A stretch of 12,030 nucleotides of DNA, taken from NCBI GenBank assembly GCA_003132265.1, contig PKXE01000012.1, forward strand, positions 1-12,030. Direction: 5' to 3'. This document shows positions 1 to 6,898 of this stretch, piece by piece. The notes under the pieces were generated by a model. It did no database searches. It was given only the letters and a program-made list of their open reading frames with translations, and was not told where the DNA came from. Each line of letters opens with the position of its first letter. Within the stretch, counting starts at the first letter, position 1. This stretch comes from Candidatus Dormiibacterota bacterium. GTDB lineage: Bacteria > Chloroflexota > Dormibacteria > Aeolococcales > Bog-877. The position numbers were made by a program, and so were the translations under genes.

Positions 1-1957
1 TCACGGCGGGGCCTTCGATGTGATCTCCGTACTGGCATGCCTCTCGATGGTAAACCGCATACTCCCGATGCGTCCCGTCGCCCTGATAGACCGATCGAGT
101 GCCCACTGAAGCCAGCGCTCCACTTCTCCGCGCGCCAACCAGAGGCAGCTCAGGCCGGTCAACATAACCAATTCCCCTGCACCGCAGAGTCACAATCTCA
201 ACTGGATCACTCAAAGCGTGCCCGTACCGAACCTTGTGCGCTTCCGCGAATGCCCCACTGAGCCGCTCCACCTCGTCAGGACTTATCACGGACTCAACCG
301 GTATGGACACGGTGTGCTCCTGACCTTGATACCGCAGGTCCGCTAACCGCACCAATTTGCGGCGGTCGGGAGGAAAGCCATCTTCCTCCAGGGCGGCGGT
401 CGCTTGCGCTTCCATGGCGCAATATGTCTCCTCGACGACCGCCATGTCCGCCGCATCGAGACGCGCGACGTGAGTCTGCGCGATATCGTGCTGCACATCC
501 GCCATCAGCATTCCGAGAGCAGAAAATGAACCGGGCCCCGGTGGGATGATAACTCTCGCAATCGAGAGCTGACGTGCAACATCCGCCGCAACGAGGCCGC
601 CCGCGCCACCGAACGCGAGCAGGGCAAAGTCGCCGGGACGGTGGCCTAGCTCGACCGTAATGGCTCGGATAGCGCCGACGATCTTGGTCACCGCGATGCG
701 GACGACTCCGAAGGCCACGTGCTCCACGGACATCCCGAGCGTTTCTGCGCTTGGCTCCAGTGCATCTCGGGCTAGGGCAGCATCTAGAAGAAGCGTCCCA
801 GCGAGTGCGGTTTCGGTGCCAAGATAGCCGCAGATCAGGGCCGCATCGGTTACCGTTGCCTGGGTGCCGCCTTGCCCATACGCAGCCGGGCCTGGAACCG
901 CACCGGCACTCATTGGGCCAACCTGCAGGTGGCCAGCCTCGTCGACCCATACCACCGATCCTCCGCCAGCCCCGATCGTGTTGATGTAGAGGGAAGGCAC
1001 CATGATGGGTAGGCCTTCGAACGATGCCTCGCTGTGGACGACCGGCTCGCCTCCTATGATCAGCGATGCGTCGAGGCTGGTTCCCCCCATGTCGATCGTG
1101 ATCAGGTCTAGCTCCTCGGTGGCCGCGCCAAACGAGGCCGCACCAATCACCCCGCCGGCCGGCCCCGAGAGGATGAGGTTCACCGGAGCCTCCTTGGCTC
1201 GGCTGGCAGTCATCGCGCCGCCTCCTGAACGGATCATGAAGAACCGGCCGGAGAACTCGTCATCAGCCAAGCTGGACTCCAAACGGGTTATGTATCGGCG
1301 CACCAGTGGTCGGATATAGGCGTCTAGTACTGCTGTACTGGTGCGCTCGTACTCGCGGTACTCTCGGGTAAGCGAGTGTGAGAGCGTGACCTCGGCATGC
1401 GGAGCCACCTCCGCCAAGATTGCCTGCATGGCCAGTTCGTGTGACGGGTTGGCATAGGCGTGAAGAAAGCACACTGCGACTGATTCAACTTCGAGCTGGC
1501 CGATGGCATCCGCTACGACGTGAGCCGCCTCGCTGTCGAACTCCCTTAGGACCTCGCCTTTGAAATTAAGCCGTTCGGGGACTTCAAAAATATGCCGTCG
1601 TTGGACCAGGCTCGAGGGCTTCCTATACTTGAAATCGTACGCAACTAGGCGATCCGTCCGACCGAGCAGATAAACGTCGCGAAACCCTTGGGTGGTGATC
1701 ACGGCAGTGGTCGCGCCGGTCCGTGTGAGAAGAGCGTTGAGGCCAAGGGTGGTTCCGTGTGCGAAATAGCGGGCCTGGCCCGCGGCGGCACCGACCTGGG
1801 CAAAGGCGGCTAGCACACCTGCACTTGGCTCGGACGGTGTCGTGGGAACCTTGTCGAAGCGAAGTGTTCCGTCGGAGACATCGTGGGCGACTACGTCAGT
1901 GAACGTTCCCCCAACGTCTACGGCGAGACGCAGAGACATAGACTGCTGGTTGCTCAA
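1..1957 (-). CDS. hyuA: Hydantoinase/oxoprolinase subunit A (HyuA), 3' end beyond window
   Basis: ATP-binding subunit of the ATP-dependent hydantoinase/5-oxoprolinase/acetone carboxylase family, which phosphorylates or activates a cyclic amide (or ketone) substrate together with subunit B in the cytoplasm. The frame is open from the start to the window edge with no stop, about 650 codons; the family is usually near 690, so roughly 40 residues are missing. Visible motifs in order: VDVGGTFTD near residues 13-21 (ASKHA-type phosphate loop), SREYREYERTSTAVLDAYI-like region, SGGGAM, SGPAGGVIGA, DMGGTSLDASL, GAGGGSVVWVD, VGPMSAGAVPGPAAYG, TVTDAAL, FGGAGGLVAAD, and PPGPGSFSALGMLMAD. The last visible residues, EGPAV, match the family's start of its C-terminal segment. 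Two starts are possible: TTG at 1957, which has a strong Shine-Dalgarno, and ATG at 1939, which does not. Both give a normal N-terminus. It is preceded by hyuB after a 503-bp gap. Confidence 0.95.
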   Translation of the reverse strand, partial: MSNQQSMSLRLAVDVGGTFTDVVAHDVSDGTLRFDKVPTTPSEPSAGVLAAFAQVGAAAGQARYFAHGTTLGLNALLTRTGATTAVITTQGFRDVYLLGRTDRLVAYDFKYRKPSSLVQRRHIFEVPERLNFKGEVLREFDSEAAHVVADAIGQLEVESVAVCFLHAYANPSHELAMQAILAEVAPHAEVTLSHSLTREYREYERTSTAVLDAYIRPLVRRYITRLESSLADDEFSGRFFMIRSGGGAMTASRAKEAPVNLILSGPAGGVIGAASFGAATEELDLITIDMGGTSLDASLIIGGEPVVHSEASFEGLPIMVPSLYINTIGAGGGSVVWVDEAGHLQVGPMSAGAVPGPAAYGQGGTQATVTDAALICGYLGTETALAGTLLLDAALARDALEPSAETLGMSVEHVAFGVVRIAVTKIVGAIRAITVELGHRPGDFALLAFGGAGGLVAADVARQLSIARVIIPPGPGSFSALGMLMADVQHDIAQTHVARLDAADMAVVEETYCAMEAQATAALEEDGFPPDRRKLVRLADLRYQGQEHTVSIPVESVISPDEVERLSGAFAEAHKVRYGHALSDPVEIVTLRCRGIGYVDRPELPLVGARRSGALASVGTRSVYQGDGTHREYAVYHREACQYGDHIEGPAV

Positions 1958-1965
1958 GACTTCTG

Positions 1966-1974
1966 CTCCCCCCT
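1966..1974 (-). promoter_or_regulatory. Ribosome binding site favouring a TTG start for hyuA
   Basis: On the minus strand AGGGGGGAG lies 8 nt before an in-frame TTG at 1957. The first in-frame ATG, at 1939, has no comparable purine block at 5-10 nt. This favours TTG, adding six residues (LSNQQS) before the ATG-encoded Met. The choice does not affect any catalytic motif. Confidence 0.55.
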
Positions 1975-2051
1975 CGATGACTCATCCAGCTGACGTTCGG
2001 CCAGCCGTCCGGCGATTGTAGCCACGGGCGTCTCGCGCAGACATCGTGCTT

Positions 2052-2082
2052 AGTATATCGGGACGGCAGTCGCCCGATCAGG
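2052..2082 (-). promoter_or_regulatory. Candidate sigma-70-like promoter upstream of hyuA
   Basis: On the minus strand TATACT (2057-2052) matches five of six bases of the -10 consensus. A weak -35 candidate, CTGATC, lies 18 bp upstream. The box is about 95 nt upstream of the proposed hyuA start. It is the only AT-rich hexamer of this kind in the gap, which is otherwise GC-rich. The -35 is poor, so this is tentative. Confidence 0.3.
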
Positions 2083-2428
2083 CCCCTTACCGCAACTGGG
2101 TGTTCCGAAGCCTCAGAAGGCCCCGAGCGGGCCCAGCAAAGTCCACCCACCAGCTCCTGGGAAAGGCGCCGGTGGAGTAGTCCGGATGAGTTGGTGGTGA
2201 CTCCGCAGGGCGCTAGTGTCTACTCTGGGGTATGGTCAAGGGCAAGGCTCACCAGTGGTCAGGGAGCCCGTGGTCCGTGGCTGGCAAGTTGGCCTCCGCG
2301 GATGGTTGCTAAATCTGATCCAAGGCACTGGAGATCGCAGGACCTAACTTCTGCTTGAGACCGGTCTAGCGGCCACCAGGGCTCCCTTCCGGCGCTGGCC
2401 CGTCGCCTCACCCGAGCGGTCGTCTGGC

Positions 2429-2455
2429 ATGAGCCTGGCCGCTCATGACTTGAGC
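2429..2455 (-). repeat. Competing hairpins just downstream of the hyuB stop
   Basis: In plus-strand reading, ATGAGC (2429-2434) and GCTCAT (2441-2446) form a perfect 6-bp stem around CTGGCC. The same GCTCA (2441-2445) can instead pair with TGAGC (2451-2455) in a 5-bp stem. The two hairpins share an arm and so exclude each other. They begin 6 nt after the hyuB stop on the minus strand. No T-run follows, so it is not a standard intrinsic terminator. It may affect mRNA stability or be chance. Confidence 0.4.
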
Positions 2456-2460
2456 ACCCG

Positions 2461-4224
2461 TCAGCTACGCTTCCGCAGCACTCGAGAGGCGGCATCATCG
2501 ACGGTGAACGCGAGGGGGTCGACGACCACTCCGTAGTCGGAGGCCGCCTTCTCCAAGCTCACGAGACCAGATTGGACGTCAGCTGCCACCTGGCTAGGAT
2601 CTCGGTCAAACGGGTCGCCCCATCCTCCGCCACCTCCAGTCAGATTAGTGATCTTCTCACCAGCCTCGAAGTGGTTGTAGCTTGCACCGACATGCTCCTC
2701 CCGAACTGTGCCCGGATGCAGAATCACCGTGTTGCTGACTCCAGGCTCACCCCCTTCCATCGCCCATGGACGGGTTTTGGTCTTGTAGTTGATGACTATC
2801 GCTGCCGAGGGCGCCAAGAAATGATAGGTTCGCTCCACCCCCACCCCGCCGCGGTGCTTGCCCGGGCCACCCGAATCAGGCCGATAGCCATAGCTCTCGA
2901 TCAACAGCGGAGCCTTTGTCTCAAGAACCTCGATAGGATTGTTCCGGCATCCCGGCTGCGTCACGTGCGTGATGCCGTCCTCGCCGTCGCCATCGGCGTT
3001 TCCACCGAAGCCGACAGCGTCGTTGATCGCCTCCAACCAAGGCATCCCGGTACCTGGATCTAGGCCCAGCGTCATGATGTCGCACACATCGCCTCCCGAG
3101 CAGGCAGGGACCAGTTCCGACATCCCCTTTGCGAGCGCCTTGGTGATCACCTCAGGCGCCAACAGCCCTGTCCACTGGGTAAACGTCGGCATGGGGGGAA
3201 CCGCCTCCATGAGCGAGCCCGGCCTAGTGATCACCTCCAATGGGCGAAAGTTGCCTGCGGTTACTGGGCTGTTAGGAGTCGTCAGGAACTTGAAAGTCAG
3301 CATCGTGACCGCGAGCGTAAGACCTCTCGGCGCGTTGATTGGCCCCCGGGCTGGCTGATCAGTCTTGCTCCAGTCCACGATCATCTTCTCTTCCGTGACG
3401 GTGACGGTCACCTCCAGCTTGACCATCTCATCCTTGTCGATCCCATCACTGTCCACAAAGTCGACCCCCGACCACGTACCCTTAGGCAGCTTGGCCAGCG
3501 CCGCCAAAGTGAGCCGCTCACCGTGGTCGTTTATCTCCCTCATGGCTTCAATGAGGCATTCTGCACCGTACTTCCGAGCCATCCCCTTCACCAGCCGCTC
3601 TCCAGTCTGGCAGGCAGACACCTGGGCTTGGAGGTCACCCAGCGTTCGTTCTGGCATCCGACTGTTGAACCGAATGACGTTGAAGATGTCCTGGCTGACT
3701 TCCCCTCGTGAGTAGATCTTCACCGCTGGGAAGAAGATCCCCTCCTGCGCCATGTCCGTCGAATCCAGCACATAGCCGGGATCTTTCTGCTTCAGATCCA
3801 AAAGATGCACCCGGCATGACGCAAACGAGATCAGTTGCCCTTCCGCAAAGATCGGTGCCAGCACCAGTGCATCTAGAGTGTGTGCGCCGGACCAGTAAGG
3901 ATAGTTCAAGAGGATCACGTCGCCCTCGTGCAGCGAGTCCCTTCCCAAGAACTCCATCGCCTTCTTTACCCCAAAATCGTTCGCACCCGTGAAGCTGGCG
4001 ATACCCGGTGCATCAGCGACTACGTTGCCTTCTGGGTCGTGAAGTCCAACCCCGTAGTCATGAATCTCGTAGACGATTGTGTTATAGGCCGTGCGGCACA
4101 GGTTTCGCGCCATCTCATGGGCTGATGCCAGTAGGCCGTGCCGAATTACCTCCACCGTTATCGCATCGGGAATGCTTCCTAGCCCCTGAGACCTCATCTC
4201 CGTGCTGCCGCGTCCGTCAATCAC
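2461..4224 (-). CDS. hyuB: Hydantoinase/oxoprolinase subunit B (HyuB)
   Basis: Partner subunit of HyuA in the ATP-dependent hydantoinase/5-oxoprolinase family, thought to carry the hydrolytic half of the cyclic-amide ring-opening reaction. From the GTG at 4224 it is 587 aa, within the family's usual 520-600. The N-terminal family signature ITVEVIRHGLLASAHEM begins near residue 22, followed by RTAYNTIVYEIHDYGVGL, NYPYWSGAHTLDALVL, NSRMPERTLGDLQAQ and, near the C-terminus, SGGPGKHRGGVG and GGGGGWGDPFDRDP with the usual tail GLVSLEKAASDYGVVVD. The frame is open further upstream to 4464, but those residues are arginine-rich and unlike the family. The GTG is preferred because GGAGGT precedes it by about 4 nt; ATG at 4197 is an alternative. 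The gene precedes hyuA, the reverse of the common order. Confidence 0.95.
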   Translation of the reverse strand: MIDGRGSTEMRSQGLGSIPDAITVEVIRHGLLASAHEMARNLCRTAYNTIVYEIHDYGVGLHDPEGNVVADAPGIASFTGANDFGVKKAMEFLGRDSLHEGDVILLNYPYWSGAHTLDALVLAPIFAEGQLISFASCRVHLLDLKQKDPGYVLDSTDMAQEGIFFPAVKIYSRGEVSQDIFNVIRFNSRMPERTLGDLQAQVSACQTGERLVKGMARKYGAECLIEAMREINDHGERLTLAALAKLPKGTWSGVDFVDSDGIDKDEMVKLEVTVTVTEEKMIVDWSKTDQPARGPINAPRGLTLAVTMLTFKFLTTPNSPVTAGNFRPLEVITRPGSLMEAVPPMPTFTQWTGLLAPEVITKALAKGMSELVPACSGGDVCDIMTLGLDPGTGMPWLEAINDAVGFGGNADGDGEDGITHVTQPGCRNNPIEVLETKAPLLIESYGYRPDSGGPGKHRGGVGVERTYHFLAPSAAIVINYKTKTRPWAMEGGEPGVSNTVILHPGTVREEHVGASYNHFEAGEKITNLTGGGGGWGDPFDRDPSQVAADVQSGLVSLEKAASDYGVVVDPLAFTVDDAASRVLRKRS

Positions 4225-4578
4225 CGCACCTCCCCCACGTACGGGCGGCCCCTGCGTCGCGCGCGACACCCCTCCCGTCGGTGCGAGAAGGATTGCGTCC
4301 GCCCCGACCGCCGCTGTACGGTTCTGAGCGTGTACTCGTATGACGCGTCGGCGCCACTGCGTGTCGCCAGCGCTGTCGTGTCTGCTCATAATCGGGCGCA
4401 TGGCTAGCCCGCAGCCCCATCCACCTCGGCATTCCGACGCCTTCTGGAGTCGGGCACACAGCATCCACGATACCCCTCTCCCTTGAGCGACGCGCCGCTA
4501 CACGTATGCGTGCCACCTGTGCCGTCGACATCGCCAGCCGATCTCCCCGTGTAAGAAAAAGACGTAACTGCAGACCGC
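4225..4578. other. 354-bp gap between amidohydrolase and hyuB, no recognised gene
   Basis: A minus-strand open frame from ATG 4531 to TGA 4217 (104 codons) overlaps the hyuB GTG by 8 nt. Its product is arginine-rich, resembles no family I know and has mixed third-codon bases, so I do not call it a gene. A 12-bp perfect palindrome, GTCGCGCGCGAC (4256-4267), sits about 31 bp upstream of the hyuB start. It could be an operator, but such GC palindromes occur by chance in DNA of this composition. No convincing -10/-35 pair was seen. Confidence 0.5.
4228..4233 (-). promoter_or_regulatory. Ribosome binding site supporting the GTG start of hyuB
   Basis: GGAGGT, within a longer G-rich block, lies three to four nucleotides before GTG at 4224. 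The later ATG at 4197 has GGAG directly abutting it, which is too close to work. The upstream alternatives in the long open frame (to 4464) would add about 80 residues with no family match. Confidence 0.5.
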
Positions 4579-4590
4579 TCACAGCGGCTG
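4551..4590 (-). terminator. Weak terminator-like hairpin at the amidohydrolase stop
   Basis: On the minus strand CAGCCGCT and AGCGG-T-CTG (4590-4571) form an 8-bp stem with one bulged base and a 3-nt loop; the TGA stop lies in the loop region. A T-rich run (TTTTTCTT) follows about 10 nt later. That spacing is too long for a classical intrinsic terminator, so at most it attenuates read-through into hyuB. Confidence 0.25.
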
Positions 4591-5958
4591 AGCTCGGCCG
4601 CGCAATTGGAAGGTGCCGCGACGGTGCTCGTCTATCATACGGCCATCCTTCATAATGACCTTCCCTCTCACCATGGACAGAATCGGCCAGCCTGTCATGC
4701 GCCAACCATCGAACGGATCAAAGTCAGTCTTTGACGCCATCTGGGTGGCGGCGATGCGGACGGTGCGTTTCGGGTCCAGAATCACAAGGTCCGCATCGCT
4801 CCCAAGTGCCAGGCTCCCTTTGCGAGGCCACAAACCGAAGAGCTTGGCGGGATTCGTTGCTGTGAGTTCTACAAACCGGCTCAGGGACAGCCGATTGCGG
4901 CTGACCCCTTCTGCATAGAGGAGCCCGATGCTGGTCTGGATGCTAGACATCCCCGGGGCCACGTCGTGGAAGCCGGTCGACACCTCTGCCTTCTGATCGC
5001 TACCCCACGTGGCGTGATCGGTCGCGTACGTTTGAATCTCGCCGCTGCGGATGCCATCCCAGAGCGCTGCCTGGTCATCAGGTTGCCGAAGCGGCGGCCA
5101 ACACACGTACTCGTTTGCGCGGGATCCCTCTACCTCGTAACGGTCGCTGTTCAGATACAGATAGGCTGGCCTCGTCTCGACGTACACCTCCGCTCCACCC
5201 AGCCTGGCCTGCCGAATCGCCTCGAGCGCGGCGCGGCACGAGACGTGAACAATGTAGACAGGGCAACCGAGAAGCTTGGCGTAGCCAGCGACTAGGCTGA
5301 TGGCCAATGCCTCGGCCTCCGGCGGCCGGGCAAGTGGCAGATACTTGGGCGCCCGCTGCCCGTTCGCTAGAAGTCTCCGGGTCAGATGGTCCACCAGCGG
5401 GCCGTCCTCGGCGTGCACGTTCACGAGGAGGCCGGCCTCGGCTGCCGCGCCCAGCACGGTTATAAGGTGGTCACGACTGAGGCCCAGCCCGGCCCCGGCC
5501 ATGAAGACTTTCAGGCTGGTGACGCCCAGCTCGACCAGTTCCGGTAGCTCCCGGGTCAAGTCGACCGTGGATGGATCAGTTACCACGACGTGGAGGCCAA
5601 AATCAAGGTGACTCTCGGCCAGCGCCTTGTTCCTCTCATCCACCACTGCGGCGACCAAGGTCTGCCCCGGGACTTGAAATGCAAAGTTTATGAAGGAAGT
5701 CACGCCCCCCAGAGCGGCCGCCCGTGATCCACTCTCGTAGTCGTCGAGCGTTGGCACCCCCCCAACCTCGTTCCCAAAGTGGGTATGCACATCGACGGCG
5801 CCTGGAACCACAGTCATTCCCACTGCCTCGATCACCTCCGGCGCGTCAAGGCCCGAGCCGAACGCCGCGATCCGACCATCAGAGATGCCAATGTCCGTAA
5901 TGACTGTGGACGTAGCCGTAGCGACCGAGCCTGACCTGACCACCACGTCTAAGTTCAT
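4579..5958 (-). CDS. Dihydropyrimidinase/hydantoinase/allantoinase-like cyclic amidohydrolase
   Basis: A 459-aa cytoplasmic metal-dependent hydrolase that should open a cyclic amide, ureide or imide. All binuclear metal ligands of the D-hydantoinase/dihydropyrimidinase family are present and nearly co-numbered with it: H58 and H60 (VDVHTHFG), K150 (SLKVFMAG, the carboxylated lysine), H182 (VHAEDG), H238 (YIVHVS) and D314 (ATDHA). The small N-terminal beta domain and the C-terminal KGSLALGSDADLVILDP segment complete the fold. The pocket differs from true hydantoinases: the tyrosine expected five residues after the lysine is G155, the usual CSPPLR is CWPPLR (286-291), and APGMSSIQ replaces the PGIEDR-like segment. 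Allantoin, a substituted hydantoin or another ring is therefore possible, and I give no gene symbol. It follows dppF by 102 nt; the ATG has no strong Shine-Dalgarno. It sits between transporter and hyuBA genes, suggesting one catabolic pathway. Confidence 0.9.
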   Translation of the reverse strand: MNLDVVVRSGSVATATSTVITDIGISDGRIAAFGSGLDAPEVIEAVGMTVVPGAVDVHTHFGNEVGGVPTLDDYESGSRAAALGGVTSFINFAFQVPGQTLVAAVVDERNKALAESHLDFGLHVVVTDPSTVDLTRELPELVELGVTSLKVFMAGAGLGLSRDHLITVLGAAAEAGLLVNVHAEDGPLVDHLTRRLLANGQRAPKYLPLARPPEAEALAISLVAGYAKLLGCPVYIVHVSCRAALEAIRQARLGGAEVYVETRPAYLYLNSDRYEVEGSRANEYVCWPPLRQPDDQAALWDGIRSGEIQTYATDHATWGSDQKAEVSTGFHDVAPGMSSIQTSIGLLYAEGVSRNRLSLSRFVELTATNPAKLFGLWPRKGSLALGSDADLVILDPKRTVRIAATQMASKTDFDPFDGWRMTGWPILSMVRGKVIMKDGRMIDEHRRGTFQLRGRAQPL

Positions 5959-6060
5959 CGGTCAGAAAAGGTCCATCGGGGTCGGGAGGCGCCCTCGCCT
6001 ATGCGCATTTGTGACTCGCCAACCCATCCCCGGAAGTCCTGGCTCACTACTCTCGTAAAC

Positions 6061-6876
6061 CTACGTCCTAATCTCGGGCGATGCTGCCACCAGCGCCCGA
6101 GTGTACGAATGGGTAGGACTAGACAACACAGCTTCCGCATCGCCCTGCTCCACGACGCATCCCGCATACATCACCAGGATTTGGTCACACAACTGCCGAG
6201 CCACGGCCAGGTCGTGCAGGATCACGATGTAAGAGAGTCCCAGATCACTCCGCAAGCGCAGCAGGAGATTTATCACCTGCGCCTGTATCGACACATCCAA
6301 TGCGGACAGCGGCTCATCGAGAATGACCAGCCTCGGCTCGAGCACCAGCGCCCGGGCTAGCGCTACCCGCTGTCGCTGGCCGCCCGACAACTGCGAGGGA
6401 CGCTTGGTCAACGTGCTTGGTCCAAGCCCGACTCTGGCTAGGACGTGCTGCATCGTTTCGACACGCCCCGCCTGAGTCCCGATGGCAAAGTTTGCTAGCG
6501 GCTCCCGCACGATCTCTGCGACAGTCATCCTTGGATCAAGAGTCGCGTACGGGTTCTGCAGAACAATCTGCAATTGGCGTCTAGCTAGCCTCCATTGCTC
6601 CCGTGACAACAAAGTTAGCTCGACGTTGTCCCACAGGACTTGTCCTCCTGAAGGTCTCGTCAAACCCGCAATACACCTTGCCAAGGTCGACTTTCCCGAG
6701 CCCGTTTCCCCGACTATGCCCAGGATCCCACCCGGCACGGTCCGAAACGAGACACTGCGTACGGCCTCGATGAGCGCTCGGCGCCGAGTCCCCGCTACCC
6801 TGGCGCCCCAGAACGTCTTGCTAAGCTGAATGACCTCCAAAGCCGGTCCCGCTCCGCCGGTCGCCTGGGCGGACAT
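6061..6876 (-). CDS. Oligopeptide/dipeptide-type ABC transporter ATPase, DppF/OppF-like
   Basis: Second nucleotide-binding subunit of a type I ABC importer of the peptide/nickel family; it pairs with the DppD-like ATPase on the cytoplasmic face of the permeases. Motifs numbered from ATG 6876 (271 aa): Walker A GETGSGKST at 56-64, Q-loop QNPYATLDP from Q107, signature LSGGQRQ at 163-169, Walker B VILDE at 184-188, H-loop H221. It ends at PTHSYTRALVAASP plus a few residues, so it lacks the approximately 50-residue cysteine-bearing tail of longer OppF/DppF proteins (330 aa or so). The following 100 nt show no such tail in another frame, so this looks like a natural short form. The frame opens at GTG 6927, overlapping dppD, but ATG 6876 has AGGAG just before it (3-nt spacer) and starts 22 nt after the dppD stop, so I prefer it. 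Confidence 0.93.
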   Translation of the reverse strand: MSAQATGGAGPALEVIQLSKTFWGARVAGTRRRALIEAVRSVSFRTVPGGILGIVGETGSGKSTLARCIAGLTRPSGGQVLWDNVELTLLSREQWRLARRQLQIVLQNPYATLDPRMTVAEIVREPLANFAIGTQAGRVETMQHVLARVGLGPSTLTKRPSQLSGGQRQRVALARALVLEPRLVILDEPLSALDVSIQAQVINLLLRLRSDLGLSYIVILHDLAVARQLCDQILVMYAGCVVEQGDAEAVLSSPTHSYTRALVAASPEIRT

Positions 6877-6898
6877 AGGCTCCTCGTTCCTCAATCCA

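Larger units (their letters stand above)
1958..2460. other. 503-bp gap between hyuB and hyuA, no convincing gene
   Basis: Short open frames exist on both strands, but none has a recognisable family motif, a good ribosome binding site and plausible composition together. The gap holds the hyuA ribosome binding site, a candidate promoter near 2052-2082 and a set of competing short hairpins just after the hyuB stop (2429-2455). HyuA and HyuB genes are usually adjacent or overlapping, so a gap this long is atypical. It may hold regulatory sequence or the remains of an insertion; nothing identifiable was found. Confidence 0.6.

Noticed and set aside
294..950. 218-codon minus-strand open frame
   Set aside because: It lies inside hyuA in another frame and its translation is arginine- and glycine-rich without motifs, while the hyuA frame shows every expected family motif across the same bases.
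2358..2367. 10-bp palindrome AGACCGGTCT
   Set aside because: Expected several times by chance in a window of this length.
4256..4267. 12-bp perfect palindrome upstream of hyuB as an operator
   Set aside because: Palindromes of this size and GC content are expected a few times by chance in 12 kb; no second copy was found.
4300..4335. Group II intron domain V-like GTACGGTTCTGAG on the plus strand
   Set aside because: The matching 5' arm and the rest of domain V are missing, so there is no hairpin of the required form.
4225..4464. N-terminal extension of hyuB to 4464
   Set aside because: The extra 80 residues do not resemble the family, and a GTG with a Shine-Dalgarno lies at 4224.
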